Positions 55,715-64,000 of a DNA stretch of 64,000 bases are shown piece by piece; position 1 is the stretch's first letter; every line of letters begins with the position of its first letter. This DNA comes from Pararhizobium sp. A13 (GTDB taxonomy: Bacteria > Pseudomonadota > Alphaproteobacteria > Rhizobiales > Rhizobiaceae). Where the stretch lies: the NCBI RefSeq assembly GCF_040126305.1, contig NZ_CP149510.1:2553001-2617000 (forward strand), given 5' to 3'. Made by a program: the position numbers and the translations under genes. The notes beneath the pieces are model-generated. The model was given only the letters and a program-made list of their open reading frames with translations. It searched no databases and was not told where the DNA came from.

Positions 55715-56020
55715 CTAGTTTTGCATGCGCTTTGCCGGAACCTGTTTTTCCAGTTTTTTGGCGTAGCGGATCAGATGGGCTCCGAGTTCCTTGGCCGCGG
55801 CCGGAGACATTGCGACCTGAAGCTGATGCGGAGAAAGTTCCGTGTCCCGGTACAAATCCCATTCCTTCTTGGAGATAGCGTACCCGACCCGCATGATGAT
55901 GTGATACGGGTCCGCGGTGGCCGTGCCCCATTCCAGGAGGGTATAGGCTTTCAGTTTGTTTTCGAGGTCGACATCCCATTTCGACATGTCGTTTTCGCTC
56001 ACGGCAAGAGCCTTCCCCAT
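55715..56020 (-). CDS. Hypothetical small protein
   Basis: 101 residues from an ATG at 56020 (the frame is open to a TTG at 56071). The product contains a helical, charged segment (SKWDVDLENKLKAY), HIIMRVGYAISKKEWDLY, and a C-terminal DTELSPHQLQVAMSPAAAKELG region with KKLEKQVPAKR. Composition is that of a real small protein, but I recognise no family. No ribosome site is clear. It lies on the opposite strand to the surrounding small genes. Confidence 0.5.
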   Translation of the reverse strand: MGKALAVSENDMSKWDVDLENKLKAYTLLEWGTATADPYHIIMRVGYAISKKEWDLYRDTELSPHQLQVAMSPAAAKELGAHLIRYAKKLEKQVPAKRMQN

Positions 56021-56130
56021 GGTCGTTTCATCACGTTGCTGTTGACGATACTGCGCGTTGGTTACTGTCAATAATTACCTGTAAATCTTTGAAAGTGCGC
56101 TCCCCTTTTAGACGTAAACGCCATCCGGAA

Positions 56131-56300
56131 AAGGAGAGATGCCGACCATGAGCATGAACGCCCACATGCAAGCAGCTACCGTCGGCAGCGATCAGGACAG
56201 CTTTTGTCGGGGGGCTGGAGGCGCTTGCGGCGCATCCTTGCTACCACCAATGTGCTCGACCCCATGGCCGCCTAGCGTGACTGCCCGCTCGGGAGTTTGA
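56131..56300 (+). pseudogene. Possible remnant of a small gene
   Basis: AAGGAG at 56131-56136 is followed by ATG codons at 56139, 56148 and 56154. The first reading gives a short peptide (MSMNAHMQAATVGSDQDSF) that then turns into a cysteine/proline-rich tail typical of an off-frame read. Another frame reads LEALAAHPCYHQCARPHG near 56215-56275. This suggests an old gene broken by a frameshift, but the evidence is weak. Confidence 0.25.
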
Positions 56301-56356
56301 CGCCGATCCAGCCTGTCATCGCCTGTCACCTCATCATCCGCAGCCGGCCCTTGTCG

Positions 56357-56433
56357 AAAATATCCGTCTGGCTAACCCCGGCCTCGCCACGTATCCTCCG
56401 CGCCATGGCTCCTGATTCTGTGAAAGTCCCGAA
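56357..56433 (+). repeat. Duplicated promoter/start module, copy 2
   Basis: Partner of 55471-55545 (see that entry). Here it leads into the 145-residue membrane protein gene. The shared part covers the proposed promoter and the first nine or ten codons, so the duplication included the start region only. Confidence 0.7.
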
Positions 56434-56842
56434 ACTGTCGCTGACGGAAACGATCTTCGGGTTGTTGCTGCGGCTGGTTGCGGTCGCATGTTTCTGGTTC
56501 GGGCTCAATTACTGGGCGCTTCTGATCGGCTTCTCGTTCGAGGGGAGCGGGCGGTTCGATCTGTTGCCGGTACCCTGGCGCGTGGCGGCCACGGCGCTCG
56601 CGGTGGTCTATCCGGTGGCGGCACTCGGCCTGTGGCTTCTGGTCTCCTGGGGGCCGGTGCTCTGGGTGGTCGCGGCCGCCGCGGAGGTCACCATGTTCGG
56701 CTTCTATCCGGAGATCTTCGGGAAGAAGCCGATGCTGCTGATGATGCATGGCGCGGTCGCCGTCACCTTCGTGCTTTTTCGGCTTGCGATCGTCTACCAG
56801 CGGGCCAAACAGGCCAGAGCTGCAAGAAATGATTTACCCTGA
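56405..56842 (+). CDS. Small membrane protein, possibly DUF6163
   Basis: 145 residues with four hydrophobic segments (LLLRLVAVACFWFGLNYWALL, VAATALAVVYPVAALGLWLLV, VLWVVAAAAEVTMFGFY, LLMMHGAVAVTFVLFRLAIVY) and a basic C-terminal tail. I associate this layout with a DUF6163-type family common in Rhizobiales, with moderate confidence only. The start has no Shine-Dalgarno; TATCCT stands eight bases upstream, so a leaderless message is likely. Its first codons are duplicated at 55517. Confidence 0.7.
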   Translation: MAPDSVKVPKLSLTETIFGLLLRLVAVACFWFGLNYWALLIGFSFEGSGRFDLLPVPWRVAATALAVVYPVAALGLWLLVSWGPVLWVVAAAAEVTMFGFYPEIFGKKPMLLMMHGAVAVTFVLFRLAIVYQRAKQARAARNDLP

Positions 56843-56973
56843 GACAAGGGCTGTGGATGGTAAGGCGCTGTTAAGGCTGTAGTTTAAGTCGAATTTTATA
56901 CGTATTCGATAATGTCTCACTCAAGGCGGGAAGAGAAACATACACCGCCAAACAAAACAGTGAGGCAGTCATC

Positions 56974-57486
56974 ATGAACACCAAAATGAAACCGCAGGCC
57001 GTTGCCGTCAAAGATCCGCATGAAGACGCGATCCGTTCGCTCTACATGGAATCCCTCCACCTCGTCGAGCGCCTTCACCGCCGTCTCCTTGACGTCATCA
57101 AGGACGAATTCGACCGCTCCGGCCGCTCGGACGTCAACGCCGTCCAGGCGCTTCTCCTCTTCAACATCGGCAATTCCGAACTGACGGCCGGCGAACTGCG
57201 CTCGCGCGGTTATTACCTCGGCTCCAACGTATCCTACAATGTTAAAAAGCTGGTTGATCTCGGCTTCATCAACCACCAGCGCTCGCGCATCGACCGCCGC
57301 TCGGTCCGCATCAGCCTGACGGACGACGGCCAGGAGATCGCCGAAACGGTCGCCAAACTCTACGAACGCCATATCGGCTCGATCCAGAAGGTCGGCGGCA
57401 TCGGCACCGACGAGTTCGGCCAGATGAACAAGCTCCTGCAGCGTCTCGACCGCTTCTGGAACGATACGATGCTCTACAAGCTGTAG
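56974..57486 (+). CDS. ldtR: MarR-family regulator LdtR
   Basis: 170 residues. The winged helix-turn-helix of MarR type contains LLLFNIGNSELTAGELRSRG, YYLGSNVSYNVKKLVDLGFI and the DRRSVRISLTDDG wing. LdtR controls L,D-transpeptidase genes and stress response in Liberibacter and Sinorhizobium, and ldtP follows 502 bp downstream here on the same strand, supporting the name. AT-rich DNA with an inverted CGAAT/ATTCG pair at 56890-56908 lies upstream and could be an operator. A strong hairpin follows the stop. Confidence 0.92.
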   Translation: MNTKMKPQAVAVKDPHEDAIRSLYMESLHLVERLHRRLLDVIKDEFDRSGRSDVNAVQALLLFNIGNSELTAGELRSRGYYLGSNVSYNVKKLVDLGFINHQRSRIDRRSVRISLTDDGQEIAETVAKLYERHIGSIQKVGGIGTDEFGQMNKLLQRLDRFWNDTMLYKL

Positions 57487-57988
57487 GCGCCGCCGGCGCC
57501 TGCAAAATCGTGATGCATTGCTGACGGGTGCGCGGGGAGCGCACCCGTTCGCGCTTCTGGAGGCAGGGCTGAAAGACTGGTGACGGCCTCAGGCGTGCGT
57601 CGCAAAAGTACGCTTTAAAAATCTGAATAGTCTCAATGGTTGTATTTGGTGTCGTCGCTTAAGCGATGTTTTTGACGAGCAGTCAGGGCGGCATGCGGGC
57701 GCGGAACCTGGGTGTTGCCGAAATCCCGCGACAATCAGGGCGCGAGCCGATGCGTCGCGCTGCGGCTGCAAGGCGACACGAATTGGCCATATTGCTGTGA
57801 CAGCGACGACGGACACGAAAATGCGAGCCTGAGGGTTCTCGCTCCTCCTGCTGCCGCAGCGTCGCGGACGGCACATCGCGGTCACGATCTCGCGAATGTG
57901 AACTGCGGCTTGGGGGATATGGTTTGCGTTTGTTAACTGTATTTGTGATAGCGCTGCGTTTGCGCCGCAGCATTGGATGGTAGGACCT
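57487..57988. promoter_or_regulatory. Long ldtR-ldtP intergenic region with hairpins
   Basis: 502 bp without a supported gene. It holds a GC hairpin at 57485-57501, the ten-pair hairpin at 57524-57548 described separately, and GCTGCG/CGCAGC (57953-57971) directly before the ldtP ribosome site. The ldtP promoter must be here and its 5' leader may be long. The minus-strand open frame over it is an antisense artefact. Confidence 0.5.
57524..57548 (+). terminator. Strong hairpin after ldtR
   Basis: A perfect ten-bp stem ACGGGTGCGC with GCGCACCCGT around a GGGGA loop, 38 bases after the ldtR stop. No T tract follows, so termination efficiency is uncertain. Confidence 0.55.
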
Positions 57989-59314
57989 ATGTCGAAGAAA
58001 AACGGAATTGATGCTTTCTCACGCCGCAGCTTCCTGGCCTCGGCCGCAGCCTTCGGCGCGGCGACATGGGCCGGCGGCGCACTTGCGCAGGATGCGCTCG
58101 ACGAGATCATCAATGCACCGCGTCGCGGCGCCTGGGACGACCAGTTCGACGCCAAGGCATCGCGAAGCGCCACCGCCGTTGTTTCCAACACGCCGATCTT
58201 CGGCATGGATACGCTTGCCAACACGCAGAACGCCGTTGCACAATACCAGCAGATCGTATCCGCCGGCGGCTGGCCGCAGGTCAATTCCTCCGTTCGCCTG
58301 GAGATGGGCGTTTCCGATCCGTCCGTACAGGCTCTGCGCCAGCGCCTGATCATTTCCGGTGACCTTTCGCAGTCCGCCGGGATTTCCAACGCGTTCGACA
58401 GCTATGTCGACGGCGCGGTCAAGCGCTTCCAGGCCCGCCACGGCCTGCCTGCCGACGGCGTGCTCGGCGAATATTCCATGAAGGCGATGAACATTGCCGC
58501 GGATGTTCGCTTGCAGCAGTTGAATACCAATATTGTCCGCCTCCAGTCGATGTCGGGCGACCTCGGCAGCCGCTACGTGGTGGTGAACATTCCGGCTGCC
58601 TATATCGAAGCCGTCGAAAACGGCCGCGTGGCGACGCGCCATACGGCCGTCGTCGGCCGTATCAGCCGTCCGACCCACATCATCAACTCGAAGATCTACG
58701 AGGTCATCCTCAATCCCTATTGGACGTCTCCGCGCTCGATCGTCGAAAAGGACATCGTTCCGTTGATGCGCAAGGATCCGGAATATCTGAAGAAGAATTC
58801 GATCCGCCTCATCGACGGACAGGGCAACGAGGTCGCTCCCGAAACGATCGACTGGAATGCCGAAAAGGCACCGAACCTGACGTTCCGCCAGGATCCCGGC
58901 AAGACCAACGCCATGGCCTCGACGAAGATCAATTTCCATAACGAGAACAACGAGTACATGCACGACACGCCGCAGCAGGGCCTGTTCAACAAGCTCGCCC
59001 GCTTCGAGAGTTCGGGCTGCGTGCGCGTTCAGAACGTTCGCGATCTGACGACCTGGCTTCTGCGCGACACGCCCGGCTGGTCGCGTCAGCAGATCGAGGC
59101 GACGATCCGTTCGGGTCAGAATTCGCCGATCCAGCTTGCGGTGGAGGTTCCGGTCTACTTCAAATACATCACCGCCTGGGCGGCAACGGACGGCATCGTC
59201 CAGTTCCGCGACGACATCTATCAGATGGACGGCGAGCAGGAACTGGCGCTGCAGACCACGACCGGCATCGAGCAGGCTGCAGGTTCGGTCGAGGAGGACT
59301 TGCTGCCGCAATAA
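57989..59314 (+). CDS. ldtP: L,D-transpeptidase LdtP (YkuD domain)
   Basis: 441 residues. The N terminus has a twin-arginine-like export signal (SRRSFLASAAAFGAATWAGG). A peptidoglycan-binding domain follows (DGAVKRFQARHGLPADGVLGE), then the YkuD catalytic domain with YVVVNIPAAYIEAVENGR, the MHDTPQQGLFN histidine block and the catalytic cysteine in ESSGCVRVQN. It makes 3-3 cross-links in the cell wall or attaches outer membrane proteins; in Rhizobiales the family matters for polar growth and stress. ATG at 57989 is chosen because TAGGA lies five bases upstream. ldtR upstream is the expected regulator. Confidence 0.92.
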   Translation: MSKKNGIDAFSRRSFLASAAAFGAATWAGGALAQDALDEIINAPRRGAWDDQFDAKASRSATAVVSNTPIFGMDTLANTQNAVAQYQQIVSAGGWPQVNSSVRLEMGVSDPSVQALRQRLIISGDLSQSAGISNAFDSYVDGAVKRFQARHGLPADGVLGEYSMKAMNIAADVRLQQLNTNIVRLQSMSGDLGSRYVVVNIPAAYIEAVENGRVATRHTAVVGRISRPTHIINSKIYEVILNPYWTSPRSIVEKDIVPLMRKDPEYLKKNSIRLIDGQGNEVAPETIDWNAEKAPNLTFRQDPGKTNAMASTKINFHNENNEYMHDTPQQGLFNKLARFESSGCVRVQNVRDLTTWLLRDTPGWSRQQIEATIRSGQNSPIQLAVEVPVYFKYITAWAATDGIVQFRDDIYQMDGEQELALQTTTGIEQAAGSVEEDLLPQ

Positions 59315-59486
59315 GGCGATCTGCCTTTCTTTTCGCAAGGCCGTGTATCCCTTGAGGATGCGCGGCCTTTCGCATTCTGGTTCCGGCGCGGCAGGTGGGG
59401 GAAATGGCGCAAATCGCACAGCCCGTATTGCCCTTGCCATGCGAGGACGATAAACAGCGTGCCACGGTCTCACAGGAGCTTTGAGA

Positions 59487-60788
59487 ATGAGCGTTTCTTC
59501 CGCCGCCAATGACGTATTCTTCAGCCGTTCCCTTGCCGACAGCGATCCGGACATTTTCGGCGCAATCGAGAAGGAACTCGGCCGCCAGCGTCATGAAATC
59601 GAGCTGATCGCCTCGGAAAACATCGTCTCGCGCGCCGTTCTGGAAGCGCAGGGCTCGATCATGACTAACAAATATGCCGAGGGTTATCCGGGCAAGCGCT
59701 ACTATGGCGGCTGCCAGTTCGTCGATATCGCCGAAGAACTCGCGATCGAACGCGCCAAGAAGCTGTTCGGCGTCAATTTCGCCAACGTTCAGCCGAACTC
59801 GGGTTCGCAGATGAACCAGGCGGTGTTCCTGGCGCTGCTGCAGCCGGGCGACACCTTCATGGGCCTTGATCTGAACTCGGGCGGTCACCTGACGCACGGT
59901 TCGCCGGTCAACATGTCCGGCAAGTGGTTCAACGTCGTGTCCTACGGCGTGCGTGAAGGCGACAACCTGCTCGACATGGATGCCGTTGCCGAAAAGGCAC
60001 GCACCCACAAGCCGAAGCTGATCATCGCCGGCGGCACTGCCTATTCCCGTATCTGGGACTGGAAGCGCTTCCGCGAGATTGCCGATGAGATCGGTGCATA
60101 TCTGATGGTCGACATGGCGCACATCGCCGGTCTCGTTGCCGGCAACCAGCATCCGTCGCCGTTCCCGCACTGCCATGTTGCGACGACCACGACGCACAAG
60201 TCGCTGCGCGGCCCGCGTGGCGGCATGATCCTCACCAATGACGAGGATCTGGCGAAGAAGTTCAACTCGGCCGTCTTCCCCGGCCTCCAGGGCGGCCCGC
60301 TGATGCATGTCATCGCTGCAAAGGCCGTTGCCTTCGGCGAAGCCCTGAAGCCGGAGTTCCAGGACTACGCGGCCCAGATCGTCAAGAACGCCAAGGCGCT
60401 TTCGGAAACACTGGTCGCCGGCGGCCTCGACATCGTCTCGGGTGGCACCGACAACCACCTGATCCTGGTCGACCTGCGCAAGAAGAACGCCACCGGCAAG
60501 CGCGCCGAGGCGGCTCTCGGCCGCGCCTACGTCACCTGCAACAAGAACGGCATCCCGTTTGATCCGGAAAAGCCCTTCGTTACCTCCGGTATCCGTCTCG
60601 GCACCCCGGCCGGCACGACGCGCGGTTTCAAGGAAGCCGAATTCCGCGAGATCGGCAACCTGATCGTCGAAGTTCTCGACGGCCTGAAGGTGGCGAACTC
60701 GGATGAAGGCAACGCCACTGTCGAAGCAGGTGTTCGCGAGAAGGTGGTGAAGCTCACCGACCGTTTCCCGATGTACCCTTACCTGTAA
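59487..60788 (+). CDS. glyA: Serine hydroxymethyltransferase
   Basis: 433 residues. The PLP lysine is in [40 protein letters not shown] and [14 protein letters not shown] are family hallmarks. It converts serine and tetrahydrofolate to glycine and 5,10-methylene-tetrahydrofolate, the main source of one-carbon units. AGGAG lies nine bases before the ATG. It is followed by nrdR, ribD and ribE with short gaps, the normal rhizobial order. Confidence 0.97.
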   Translation: MSVSSAANDVFFSRSLADSDPDIFGAIEKELGRQRHEIELIASENIVSRAVLEAQGSIMTNKYAEGYPGKRYYGGCQFVDIAEELAIERAKKLFGVNFANVQPNSGSQMNQAVFLALLQPGDTFMGLDLNSGGHLTHGSPVNMSGKWFNVVSYGVREGDNLLDMDAVAEKARTHKPKLIIAGGTAYSRIWDWKRFREIADEIGAYLMVDMAHIAGLVAGNQHPSPFPHCHVATTTTHKSLRGPRGGMILTNDEDLAKKFNSAVFPGLQGGPLMHVIAAKAVAFGEALKPEFQDYAAQIVKNAKALSETLVAGGLDIVSGGTDNHLILVDLRKKNATGKRAEAALGRAYVTCNKNGIPFDPEKPFVTSGIRLGTPAGTTRGFKEAEFREIGNLIVEVLDGLKVANSDEGNATVEAGVREKVVKLTDRFPMYPYL

Positions 60789-60800
60789 TCAGGAGCCCGG

Positions 60801-61274
60801 ATGCGCTGCCCCTATTGCGGATCGGAAGACAGCCAGGTGAAGGATAGCCGTCCTGCAGAGGACGGCGCCGCCATTCGCCGCCGGCGCATCTGCCCGGATT
60901 GCGGCGGACGCTTCACGACCTTCGAACGGGTGCAGCTGCGGGAACTGATGATCCTGAAAAAGACCGGCCGCAAGGCGCCGTTCGACCGCGACAAGCTGTT
61001 GCGGTCGTTCGAGATCGCGCTGCGCAAGCGGCCGGTCGATCGCGACCGGATCGAGCGGGCCGTTTCCGGCATCGTCCGGCGGCTGGAAAGCTCCGGCGAG
61101 ACGGAAATCCCCTCGGAGGAGATCGGCCTGCAGGTGCTCGAGGCCCTGAAGGGTCTCGACGACGTTGCCTTCGTCCGCTACGCCTCGGTCTATCGCGATT
61201 TCTCCCATGCGGAGGATTTCGAGAAGGTGATCGCCGAGATCAGCGCCAAGATCGCGCGCGATCCCGGGGCCTGA
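60801..61274 (+). CDS. nrdR: Transcriptional repressor NrdR
   Basis: 157 residues. The zinc ribbon is [17 protein letters not shown] with [13 protein letters not shown]; the ATP-cone domain follows ([21 protein letters not shown]). NrdR binds nucleotide through the cone and represses ribonucleotide reductase genes when dATP is high. It is 12 bp after glyA in the same unit and upstream of ribD, as usual in rhizobia. No NrdR box was searched for outside this window. Confidence 0.96.
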   Translation: MRCPYCGSEDSQVKDSRPAEDGAAIRRRRICPDCGGRFTTFERVQLRELMILKKTGRKAPFDRDKLLRSFEIALRKRPVDRDRIERAVSGIVRRLESSGETEIPSEEIGLQVLEALKGLDDVAFVRYASVYRDFSHAEDFEKVIAEISAKIARDPGA

Positions 61275-61346
61275 CCGCCATTGAGGCTGACGCCGCCGAA
61301 AGGCGGCGTTTGACGTTTGAGGGTCAAGGAGCGGAACTTCATCGAC

Positions 61347-62457
61347 ATGGAAGACACGGCGCAAGACGAACGGTTCATGGTGGAGGCGCTGAGGCTTGCG
61401 CATCAGCATCTCGGTGCCACCGGCTCCAATCCCTCCGTCGGCTGCGTGATCGTCCGCAACGATGGCGACGGTCCGAAGATCGTCGGCAGCGCCGTCACCG
61501 CGATCGGCGGCCGGCCGCATGCGGAGACGCAGGCTCTGGCCGCGGCTGGAGAGGCGGCGCGTGGCGGGACGGCCTATGTGACGCTCGAACCCTGCTCCCA
61601 TCACGGCAAGACGCCGCCCTGCGCCGATGCGCTGATTGCAGCCGGTGTGGCCCGTGTCGTCGTTGCGGTGACGGACCCCGACGAAAGGGTCGCAGGCCGC
61701 GGGCTTGCCATGCTGCGCGCGGCCGGCATCGACGTCGTGACGGGCGTGCTGGAGGAGGAGGGCGAGCGGGAGCTCGAGGCCTACCTCATGCGCAAGCGCA
61801 ACAGCCGGCCGTATGTTATCCTGAAACTTGCGGTTTCCGCCGACGGCATGATCGGGCTGAAGGGTCAGGGGCAGGTGCGCATCACCGGCGCGCCGGCCCG
61901 CGAGTTCGTGCACCGACTGCGGGCGGAGACCGACGCGATTCTCGTCGGTATCGGCACGGCGATTGCCGACGATCCGGAACTGACCGCCCGTATTCCCGGG
62001 CTCGAGCATCGCTCGCCGCTGCGCATCGTCATATGGCGATCTCGACCTGTCGCCCGTTTCGAAACTGGCGCAGACCGCGCGCAACGTTCCGGTGCTCGTC
62101 GTGGCAGCGCAGGAGAACGGCTCGGTGGCGTTCAACCAGCGGCGGCAGGCGCTCGAAACGCTCGGCATCGAAGTCGTCGTCTGCGATCCCTCCGCCCCCG
62201 GCGATCTGCTCGCCGCGCTGGCCACCCGAGGGGTATCCTCACTTCTGGTCGAGGGTGGCGCACGGACGGCACAGACGTTCCTCAATGCCGGGCTCGTCGA
62301 CCGGATTTTGCTGTTTACCGGCCCGGCTACCCTTGGCGAAGAGGGGGTGCCATCCCCACTTGATCGGAACCTTTTGCCCGTGGGTTTCCTCCACACGCGG
62401 ACGGACACCTTCGGTGACGACCTTCTCGACACCTACGAATACGAAAGAGCCCCCTGA
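61347..62457 (+). pseudogene. ribD: ribD, riboflavin deaminase/reductase, interrupted by a frameshift
   Basis: Two frames together cover RibD. Frame 1 (from ATG 61347) gives the deaminase domain with the zinc site (GGRPHAETQ, LEPCSHHGKTPPCADA) and the start of the reductase domain (LKLAVSADGMIGLKGQG, AILVGIGTAIADDPEL). Just after RIV at about 62030 the frame changes: continuing in the next frame (GDLDLSPVSKLAQTARNVP) gives the rest of the reductase domain to TYEYERAP at 62457. The cut reads GTCATATGGCGAT where related genes suggest ATCGATGG, so loss of two bases fits best. The product would be truncated and the reductase half lost. Ends one base into ribE. Confidence 0.85.
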
Positions 62458-63077
62458 TGTTCACCGGCATTATCACCGATATCGGCACCGTCGAAACAAT
62501 CACCCCGCTCGACGAGGGCATCAAGCTGAAGATCGCCACCGCCTATGATCCGAAGGGCATCGACATCGGCGCCTCGATCGCCTGCTCGGGTGTCTGCCTC
62601 ACGGTGACGACCTTGCCGCAGGAGGGCGCCAACGGTCGCTGGTTCGAGGTCGAGGCGTGGGAAGAGGCGCTGCGGCTGACGACGATCTCGTCCTGGAAGG
62701 CCGGGCAGCCGATCAACCTGGAGCGCTCGCTGAAGATCGGCGACGAACTGGGCGGCCATCTCGTCTCCGGTCATGTGGACGGCAAAGCTGAAATCCTCTC
62801 GGTCGAGACGGAAGGCGAGGCAACGCGGTTTCGGCTGCGTGCACCGGACCATCTGGCGAAATTCGTCGCGCCCAAGGGTTCGGTCGCCCTCGACGGCACC
62901 TCGCTGACGGTCAACGCCGTCGACGGCGCGGAGTTCGACGTGCTGCTCATCCGCCATTCGCTTGAGGTGACGACCTGGGGCCAGCGCAAGGCGGGCGACT
63001 TCGTCAATTTCGAGGTCGACACGATGGCGCGCTATGCGGCGCGGCTGGCGGAGTTTCCGGCGCCGAAGGGCGAATGA
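62457..63077 (+). CDS. ribE: Riboflavin synthase alpha subunit
   Basis: 206 residues formed by two lumazine-binding domains, each of about 95 residues. The first starts MFTGIITDIGTVE and has IACSGVCLTVTTL; the second has GHLVSGHVDGKAEIL and GTSLTVNAVDGAEF. It joins two 6,7-dimethyl-8-ribityllumazine molecules to riboflavin. ATG shares a base with the stop of the ribD frame (TGATG). ribH and nusB, usual next neighbours, are not downstream here; a convergent gene follows. Confidence 0.94.
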   Translation: MFTGIITDIGTVETITPLDEGIKLKIATAYDPKGIDIGASIACSGVCLTVTTLPQEGANGRWFEVEAWEEALRLTTISSWKAGQPINLERSLKIGDELGGHLVSGHVDGKAEILSVETEGEATRFRLRAPDHLAKFVAPKGSVALDGTSLTVNAVDGAEFDVLLIRHSLEVTTWGQRKAGDFVNFEVDTMARYAARLAEFPAPKGE

Positions 63078-63095
63078 GTGTGAGGCATTCGCGCC

Positions 63096-64000
63096 TCAAA
63101 CAGCAAGACCGAGCCGCCGCAGACCCTCGACACGCAACTCGAAATCGGCAGGGTTCTTGAACGGCAACACACGCCGTCGGTGTTCGATCGAGTAGTCGGG
63201 ATCGATCCTCAAGGCCTGCGTCCAGGCGGATCGCCCCTCCTCGTTTCGTCCGAGATGGCCGTAGCACGACGCCAGCAAAGCGTGGGCCGTGGCCGACTCC
63301 GGATTGCGCGCGAGCCGCTTGCGGAGCGTCTCGGCAGCCAGGTCGAACTGGCCCAGCGAGAGCTGCGCTTCGGCGAGAAATTGCAGCGCAATTTCAGGAT
63401 AGAAGGGGTCCAGCTGCATGTAGCTTTCGAGCGTCTCGACCGCCTCGGACGCGAGGCCGCTGAAGATCTGGATGTGTGCCTTCAGAACACGCGCGTCCGC
63501 CGCACTGGGCTTGAGGGCAATGCAGCGCGCCGCTGCATCGAGAGCCTTGTCGATCTCCCGAGTCCACAACAGGGCGACGCCCATGGCGAAATGCGCCTCG
63601 GGCTCTTCGTCGTCCATCACGACGGCGCGACGGGCGAGATCGAGGCCGATCGACAGAGCCGCATCCGGCTCGGCGGCCCAACCGTTCACATAGTCATTGA
63701 TGTGGGTGAACGCGGTGAACGCGTACGCCGCCGCACAGTCCGGATCGATATCGATCACCTTTGCCATGGACGCGCGGGCATTCATGTTGCCGGCCCGCGT
63801 ATGGAGCCACACCTGATCACGCCCCTGCAGGAAGTAGTTGTAGGCCGTGATGTCGACAATCCGCTTGCTGGAGAGACGGTCCTTTTCCGAGGTCGTCAGC
63901 CTGACCTTGAGCGCCGCGACGATCTGCTGGGTCAGTTCGTCCTGGACGGCGAAGATATCCGTGAGATCCCGGTCGAAACGATCGGCCCAGGCATGGCCGC
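63096..64000 (-). CDS. TPR-repeat protein, C-terminal part (adenylate cyclase-type fusion likely), cut by the window edge
   Basis: The frame is open to the window end: WADRFDRDLTDIFAVQDELT lies near its edge, followed by TPR repeats (residues with ARASMAKVIDIDPDCAAAYA, ARRAVVMDDEEPEAHFAMGV, AARCIALKPSAADARVL, LEDP-type and AETLRKRLARNPES) to the end. This WADRFDR segment plus TPR is typical of the C-terminal half of TolB-like/TPR proteins fused to a class III adenylate cyclase or winged-helix domain in rhizobia; the N-terminal part lies outside the window. 301 codons are visible. A shorter ATG start at 63812 is an artefact. Confidence 0.78.
   Translation of the reverse strand, partial: GHAWADRFDRDLTDIFAVQDELTQQIVAALKVRLTTSEKDRLSSKRIVDITAYNYFLQGRDQVWLHTRAGNMNARASMAKVIDIDPDCAAAYAFTAFTHINDYVNGWAAEPDAALSIGLDLARRAVVMDDEEPEAHFAMGVALLWTREIDKALDAAARCIALKPSAADARVLKAHIQIFSGLASEAVETLESYMQLDPFYPEIALQFLAEAQLSLGQFDLAAETLRKRLARNPESATAHALLASCYGHLGRNEEGRSAWTQALRIDPDYSIEHRRRVLPFKNPADFELRVEGLRRLGLAV

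Noticed and set aside
57589..58389. 266-residue minus-strand frame over the ldtP leader and signal region
   Set aside because: Serine/arginine-rich shadow without ribosome site; ldtP is well supported on the plus strand.

Overview
This is a GC-rich chromosomal window from an alphaproteobacterium, almost certainly a Rhizobiaceae member of the Rhizobium/Neorhizobium/Agrobacterium type. The evidence is gene content and order typical of that family (SDR-uvrC-pgsA-moaD-moaE; purM-purN next to an AI-2E permease, hdaA, ppk and ppx; rnd near aspS; hemB-RDD-bpt; ldtR-ldtP; glyA-nrdR-ribD-ribE), an Omp25/31-like outer membrane barrel, a DUF1236 protein, and a 116-bp mosaic element resembling the Rhizobium intergenic element RIME. 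I saw no tRNA, rRNA, CRISPR array, insertion sequence or prophage.

Layout. 1-7.2 kb: truncated acetyltransferase, ABC-F ATPase, GGDEF protein, Rap1a-like secreted protein, DinB protein, ndk, and a lipoprotein whose only normal start codon lies in the RIME-like repeat. 6.6-8.2 kb: an ABATE/CGNR zinc-finger regulator facing a solitary LivH-type permease across a 26-bp inverted repeat that overlaps a TATAAT box. 8.2-12.5 kb: molybdopterin synthase (moaE, moaD), pgsA, uvrC and a short-chain dehydrogenase, all on the minus strand. 12.9-19.1 kb: outer membrane barrel, glutathione transferase, RNase T2 lipoprotein with a secreted partner, rlmJ, a molybdopterin oxidoreductase and a NudK-like Nudix hydrolase. 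19.2-26.8 kb: purine synthesis (purN, purM), AI-2E permease, the replication regulator hdaA, and polyphosphate enzymes ppk and ppx.

26.9-41.2 kb: two tandem RTX proteins sharing an unrecognised N-terminal domain, an esterase-like protein, a membrane class III cyclase, rnd, a Tat multicopper oxidase, an MFS transporter, aspS, then a third, larger RTX protein with seven GGWVV-type repeats, and a DUF1236 protein. No type I secretion genes are nearby. 41.2-50.1 kb: a large exported protein of unknown role, parC, an unpaired AbrB-type antitoxin, a SUFU-domain protein, a DMT exporter, bpt, an RDD protein, a methyltransferase and hemB.

50.1-57 kb is the most accessory-looking part. It has a 727-bp gene-free stretch, a GntR-controlled polar amino-acid ABC importer, then a run of small genes (a TTG-start ORF behind a strong Shine-Dalgarno, an overlapping 34-residue membrane microprotein, DUF1488), a duplicated promoter/start module about 0.9 kb apart, and a small membrane protein. 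57-64 kb: ldtR-ldtP (cell-wall L,D-transpeptidase and its MarR regulator), glyA, nrdR, a frameshifted ribD, ribE, and the C-terminal part of a TPR protein cut by the window edge.

Most of the window is ordinary core genome. The best leads for something undescribed are the RTX paralogue pair with its shared N-terminal domain, the seven-repeat RTX protein, the small-ORF cluster after the ABC importer, the ABATE regulator/operator/solo-permease unit, and the ribD frameshift, which should be checked as a possible assembly error.
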